In this document: positions 13,998 through 16,691 of the stretch, piece after piece | Layout: the number at the start of each line of letters is the position of its first letter | How positions within the stretch are numbered: the stretch's first letter is position 1 | NCBI GenBank assembly: GCA_913056285.1 | Contig: CAJXNE010000024.1 | Coordinates: 1 to 16,691 of the forward strand | Length of the DNA: 16,691 nucleotides | DNA from: an uncultured Zetaproteobacteria bacterium | GTDB lineage: Bacteria > Pseudomonadota > Zetaproteobacteria > Mariprofundales > Mariprofundaceae | Direction: 5' to 3' | The notes under the pieces: model-generated | Databases searched by the model: none | Told to the model about the DNA's origin: nothing | What the model saw: the letters and a program-made list of their open reading frames with translations, nothing else | Made by a program: the position numbers and the translations under genes

Positions 13998-14398
13998 CAG
14001 GACTCTGCACCTTTCCACTGCAATTGTAATGCAGCTAGAGCTCGCATCGTGGCTTCGTTGCAGATGTTGTAGCCGGCTTTGCTGTTGACGCTGCCTGTGA
14101 TTTCGGATGCGTCCCTGTTGCGCAGATCGGTATCGCTTAATCCGGCCTCAGCCAGCAAACGCGCAATCCAACTGCCTAGTCCCTGCAATTGCGAAATTCG
14201 CACCATGCGAATCAGTTCATCGCAACGCTCATGTGATACCTGATTGCCGGTAGCCTCAGAGAGTGCTTGTGCGTCTTCATCCGCGAAGGATTCAACCGGT
14301 TTGCATAGCAGTTTGAAAATCACCCATTCACTTTCCGACAGGAAGTCGCGATCTTCATGCAGAGGGAATACTCCCGGCAATGCCTGTACTTTATTCAT
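13997..14398 (-). CDS. Uncharacterised 133-residue protein, possible HhH region
   Basis: I do not recognise this protein. It is soluble and mostly helical, with no signal peptide or membrane segment. Residues 1-65 are acidic (LHEDRDFLSESEWVIFKLL, SFADEDAQALSEATG). Residues about 68-100 (ISQLQGLGSWIARLLAEAGLSDTDL) resemble a helix-hairpin-helix turn of the LxGLGxxxAxxLxxxGL type, seen in DNA-binding or DUF4332-like proteins. The C-terminus (NEATMRALAALQLQW) looks like another helix. The ATG at 14398 has GGTGA a few bases upstream. It lies divergent from mdh and upstream of the hldD unit on the same strand, 138 bases away. Real-gene status rests on plausible composition and fit to the gap. Confidence 0.65.
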   Translation of the reverse strand: MNKVQALPGVFPLHEDRDFLSESEWVIFKLLCKPVESFADEDAQALSEATGNQVSHERCDELIRMVRISQLQGLGSWIARLLAEAGLSDTDLRNRDASEITGSVNSKAGYNICNEATMRALAALQLQWKGAES

Positions 14399-14425
14399 AT
14401 TGATATCACCCGAAACCTGTTAATG

Positions 14426-14455
14426 CGTACGGCGCGGGATATTACGTGCCGTATG
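14426..14455. other. 11-bp hairpin between the unknown gene and mdh
   Basis: CGTACGGCGCG (14426-14436), loop GGATATTA, and CGTGCCGTATG (14445-14455) pair over 11 positions, two of them G-U. It sits in the 166-base divergent gap, 28 bases upstream of the unknown gene and 110 upstream of mdh. There is no T-run on either side, so an operator or leader structure is likelier than a terminator. Apart from this hairpin and a short CGAAA/TTTCG pair near 14481-14500, I see no further element in the gap. Confidence 0.45.
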
Positions 14456-14564
14456 ATTCTGTGCAAGTGCAACGACTGAAGCGAAAGGATACCTGTTTCG
14501 TTGGACTAACGGCATGAATATCGGCAGATTTACATGCATACCTGAACGGGAAAAGGAGATAGCT

Positions 14565-15545
14565 ATGCGTTGGTCGGAAGCATCAGACAGCAGTAAATCG
14601 GCATTTCACCGGAAAAAAATCACTGTCGTGGGGGCGGGTCATGTGGGGGCAACCGCTGCATTTCTGGCCGCCCAGAAGGAGTTGGCTAATATCGTCATGA
14701 TTGATGTGATGGACGGCGTGCCGCAGGGAAAAGCGCTGGATATGTTTGAATCTTCACCCATTCAGGGCTTTGATGCGCTGGTGCATGGTACACAGGATTA
14801 TGCCGAGACAGCCGATTCCGATCTGGTGATTATCACTGCAGGGATTGCCCGCAAACCAGGCATGAGTCGCGATGATTTACTCAATATCAATGTAAAAATC
14901 GTTTCTGAGGTCACCCGGAGTATCGTCAAATATTCTCCGAACTGCATTATTCTGGTCGTGACCAATCCACTCGATGCCATGGTGTATACAGCCTTAAAAG
15001 TGTCCGGTTTTCCCAAACAACGGGTAATTGGCATGGCTGGCGTACTGGATTCGGCGCGTATGCGGGCATTTATTGCTCAGGAGTTGCAAGTGTCGATTGA
15101 AAATGTGGCGGCATGTGTACTCGGGGGTCATGGCGATACCATGGTGCCGGTGCCGCGTTATTCGACTGTGGCCGGTATTCCTATTACCGAACTGATGGGT
15201 GCAGAACGCGTGGCTTTAATTTGCGAACGTACGGCAAAGGGTGGTGCTGAAATCGTTGAATTACTGAAAACCGGCTCGGCTTTTTATGCGCCGGGTGCAT
15301 CTGTGGTGCAAATGGCCGAAGCAATCATCAGGGATAAAAAACGCATTTTGCCCTGCGCTGCCTATTTGGAAGGGGAGTATGGTGTTGATGGCTATTATAT
15401 GGGTGTACCGTGCAAGTTGGGCCGTGATGGCGTCGAAGCAATCATCGAAATGAATTTGAGCGATGGCGAAGCTGCCGCCTTACATCAGTCTATGCTGGCC
15501 GTGAAAGAACTGGTCAAAAAGGTGGATGCATTCGGTCACTTTTGA
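14565..15545 (+). CDS. mdh: Malate dehydrogenase, LDH-like (NAD)
   Basis: Oxidises malate to oxaloacetate with NAD in the TCA cycle. The ATG at 14565 follows AAAAGGAGATAGCT, a good ribosome site; an ATG at 14514 in the same frame has no family match. The 326-residue product has the lactate/malate dehydrogenase fold: GAGHVG (23-28), D47 at the end of strand 2 (MIDV) giving NAD preference, the active-site loop ARKPGMSRDD with R96 and R102, NPLDAM with N134, D162 and R165 (GVLDSARMR), and catalytic H189 (GGHGDTM). The arginine at the discriminating position in the loop, rather than glutamine, identifies malate over lactate as substrate. The N-terminus is about 15 residues longer than typical. 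sucC follows after 55 bases, so a TCA operon is likely. Confidence 0.95.
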   Translation: MRWSEASDSSKSAFHRKKITVVGAGHVGATAAFLAAQKELANIVMIDVMDGVPQGKALDMFESSPIQGFDALVHGTQDYAETADSDLVIITAGIARKPGMSRDDLLNINVKIVSEVTRSIVKYSPNCIILVVTNPLDAMVYTALKVSGFPKQRVIGMAGVLDSARMRAFIAQELQVSIENVAACVLGGHGDTMVPVPRYSTVAGIPITELMGAERVALICERTAKGGAEIVELLKTGSAFYAPGASVVQMAEAIIRDKKRILPCAAYLEGEYGVDGYYMGVPCKLGRDGVEAIIEMNLSDGEAAALHQSMLAVKELVKKVDAFGHF

Positions 15546-15548
15546 TCT

Positions 15549-15581
15549 GTATCTTTTGGTTAGTATCTTTTCATTAGTATC
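15549..15581 (+). repeat. 14-bp tandem repeat between mdh and sucC
   Basis: GTATCTTTTGGTTA (15549-15562) is followed by GTATCTTTTCATTA (15563-15576) and a partial third copy GTATC (15577-15581). The repeat fills most of the 55-base gap and ends just before the sucC ribosome site. The two full units differ at two of 14 bases. Confidence 0.65.
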
Positions 15582-15600
15582 GGAGCGGGGGAGTTTAAAA

Positions 15601-16691
15601 ATGAATATTCATGAATATCAAGCCAAGGCTGTCATGGCATCATTTGGAGTGCCGGTTCCTCAAGGGCATATGGCATTGTCGGTTGCCGAGGCGGTGGCTG
15701 CTGCCGAATCGCTGGGCGGTACCGTTTGGGTAGTGAAAGCCCAGATTCACGCAGGTGGACGCGGTAAAGCCGGCGGGGTTCGTTTATGCCGTTCGCTGGA
15801 TGATGTGCAAGTGGCTGCCACTGATTTGCTGGGCTCGGTTCTGGTCACCAAACAGACAGGCGAGGCAGGTAAACGCGTCAATCGATTGTACGTGGAACAG
15901 GGTCTCAACATCGAAAGCGAATTTTACCTGAGTTTGCTGGTGGATCGGGAGCAGGAATGTATCTCCTTTGTGGTCAGTCCGTCCGGCGGTATGGATATTG
16001 AGGGGGTCGCAGCCGATACGCCCGAACAGATTATAACCATGCCGATTGCAGGCGATGCAGTCAGCCCGCAAGAGAGCGCTGATATGGCACGTTTCCTCGG
16101 TTTATCGGATGCGCATCAGTCGGATTTTTATGCGCTGGTCGGCAATCTATTTACCATGTTCACAGAAAAAGACGGCGCTTTGCTGGAATTAAACCCCCTG
16201 ATTCTGACAGAGGAAGGGCAACTGGTGGCGCTGGATGCCAAATTTGTGGTGGATGATAACGCTATCTATCGCCAGCCGGATATTGCGGCACTACGCGATC
16301 TGGATGAAGAAGAACCGCGTGAAATCGAAGCCTCGGAATTTGGTCTGAACTATATTGCGCTGGATGGCAATATCGGCTGCATGGTCAATGGCGCGGGGCT
16401 GGCCATGGCTACGATGGATATTATTCAGCTCAAGGGCGACAAACCTGCCAACTTTCTCGATGTCGGCGGCGGCGTCACGGTTGAAGCGGTGACGGAAGCA
16501 TTTCACCTGCTGTTTGCGAATAAACATGTTAAAGCGGTGCTGGTGAATATTTTCGGCGGCATTGTGCGTTGCGATATCATTGCCAACGGCCTGCTCGAAG
16601 CCATTAAAACCAACCCCATGCGCGTACCGGTGGTGATGCGTCTGGTTGGTACCAATGAAAAAGAGGGAAGAGCAATTATCAAGGATGCCGG
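15601..16691 (+). CDS. sucC: Succinate-CoA ligase (ADP-forming) subunit beta, 3'-truncated
   Basis: ATP-grasp subunit of succinyl-CoA synthetase, which with SucD makes ATP (or GTP) from succinyl-CoA in the TCA cycle. The ATG at 15601 follows GGGGAG. The frame stays open to the window end, 363 full codons, and about 25 C-terminal residues should lie beyond, since the family has around 386-390. It begins MNIHEYQAKAVMASFGVPVP, followed by VVKAQIHAGGRGKAGGV with the nucleotide-binding loop, ELNPLI and DAKFVVDDNA from the ATP-grasp domain, NIGCMVNGAGLAMATMD, FLDVGGGVT, and NIFGGIVRCDIIANGLLEA of the CoA-ligase domain. Directly downstream of mdh and very likely co-transcribed; sucD is expected next but not visible. 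Confidence 0.97.
   Translation, partial: MNIHEYQAKAVMASFGVPVPQGHMALSVAEAVAAAESLGGTVWVVKAQIHAGGRGKAGGVRLCRSLDDVQVAATDLLGSVLVTKQTGEAGKRVNRLYVEQGLNIESEFYLSLLVDREQECISFVVSPSGGMDIEGVAADTPEQIITMPIAGDAVSPQESADMARFLGLSDAHQSDFYALVGNLFTMFTEKDGALLELNPLILTEEGQLVALDAKFVVDDNAIYRQPDIAALRDLDEEEPREIEASEFGLNYIALDGNIGCMVNGAGLAMATMDIIQLKGDKPANFLDVGGGVTVEAVTEAFHLLFANKHVKAVLVNIFGGIVRCDIIANGLLEAIKTNPMRVPVVMRLVGTNEKEGRAIIKDA

Noticed and set aside
14514..14564. 17-residue extension of Mdh
   Set aside because: No ribosome site and no family match; AAAAGGAG precedes the ATG at 14565.

Overview
The window is a stretch of Gram-negative bacterial chromosome made almost entirely of housekeeping and cell-envelope genes. 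Envelope genes (heptose epimerase HldD, BamE, an MltD-type lytic transglycosylase) together with AccB/AccC, type II AroQ, ThiS/ThiG, HemE, an NAD-dependent malate dehydrogenase and SucC point to Pseudomonadota in the broad sense. Zetaproteobacteria (Mariprofundus-like) is my best guess from overall feel, but this is not proven by anything here. No plasmid, phage, insertion sequence, CRISPR array, rRNA or tRNA was seen. No gap between genes exceeds about 215 bases.

Layout. 1-1331 (+): leuA, cut at its 5' end. 1398-4208 (-): a compact unit read as TPR protein > aroQ > accB > accC, with a 4-nt stop/start overlap, then a 1-nt gap, then a 6-nt gap; it covers shikimate-pathway and biotin-carboxylase steps. 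4272-5470 (+): thiS and thiG, the sulfur carrier and thiazole synthase of thiamine synthesis, separated by 212 bases. 5615-6682 (+): hemE. 6776-7465 (-): a spermidine-synthase-like methyltransferase-fold protein. 7614-8717 (+): alanine dehydrogenase from a GTG start. 8875-9357 (-): an orphan receiver-domain response regulator with a Cys/His-rich tail.

9455-13858 (-): a four-gene envelope unit read as hldD > bamE > mltD > family-5 solute-binding lipoprotein. hldD and bamE share one base, and the binding-protein start lies inside the end of mltD. It joins LPS inner-core heptose supply, outer-membrane protein assembly, murein cleavage and a peptide-binding lipoprotein that has no permease genes beside it. 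13997-14398 (-): a small unrecognised protein. 14565-15545 (+) mdh and 15601-16691 (+) sucC, cut at the 3' end: TCA-cycle genes, probably co-transcribed.

I did not find a clear new multi-gene system. The items most worth checking lie between genes: matching 10-bp-period triplet repeats ahead of thiG and hemE, a perfect hairpin between those genes, a possible 31-codon gene or gene remnant after alanine dehydrogenase, 14-bp tandem repeats between mdh and sucC, and direct repeats upstream of hldD. The Cys/His-tailed response regulator and the mltD/peptide-binding lipoprotein overlap are the most interesting protein-level observations.
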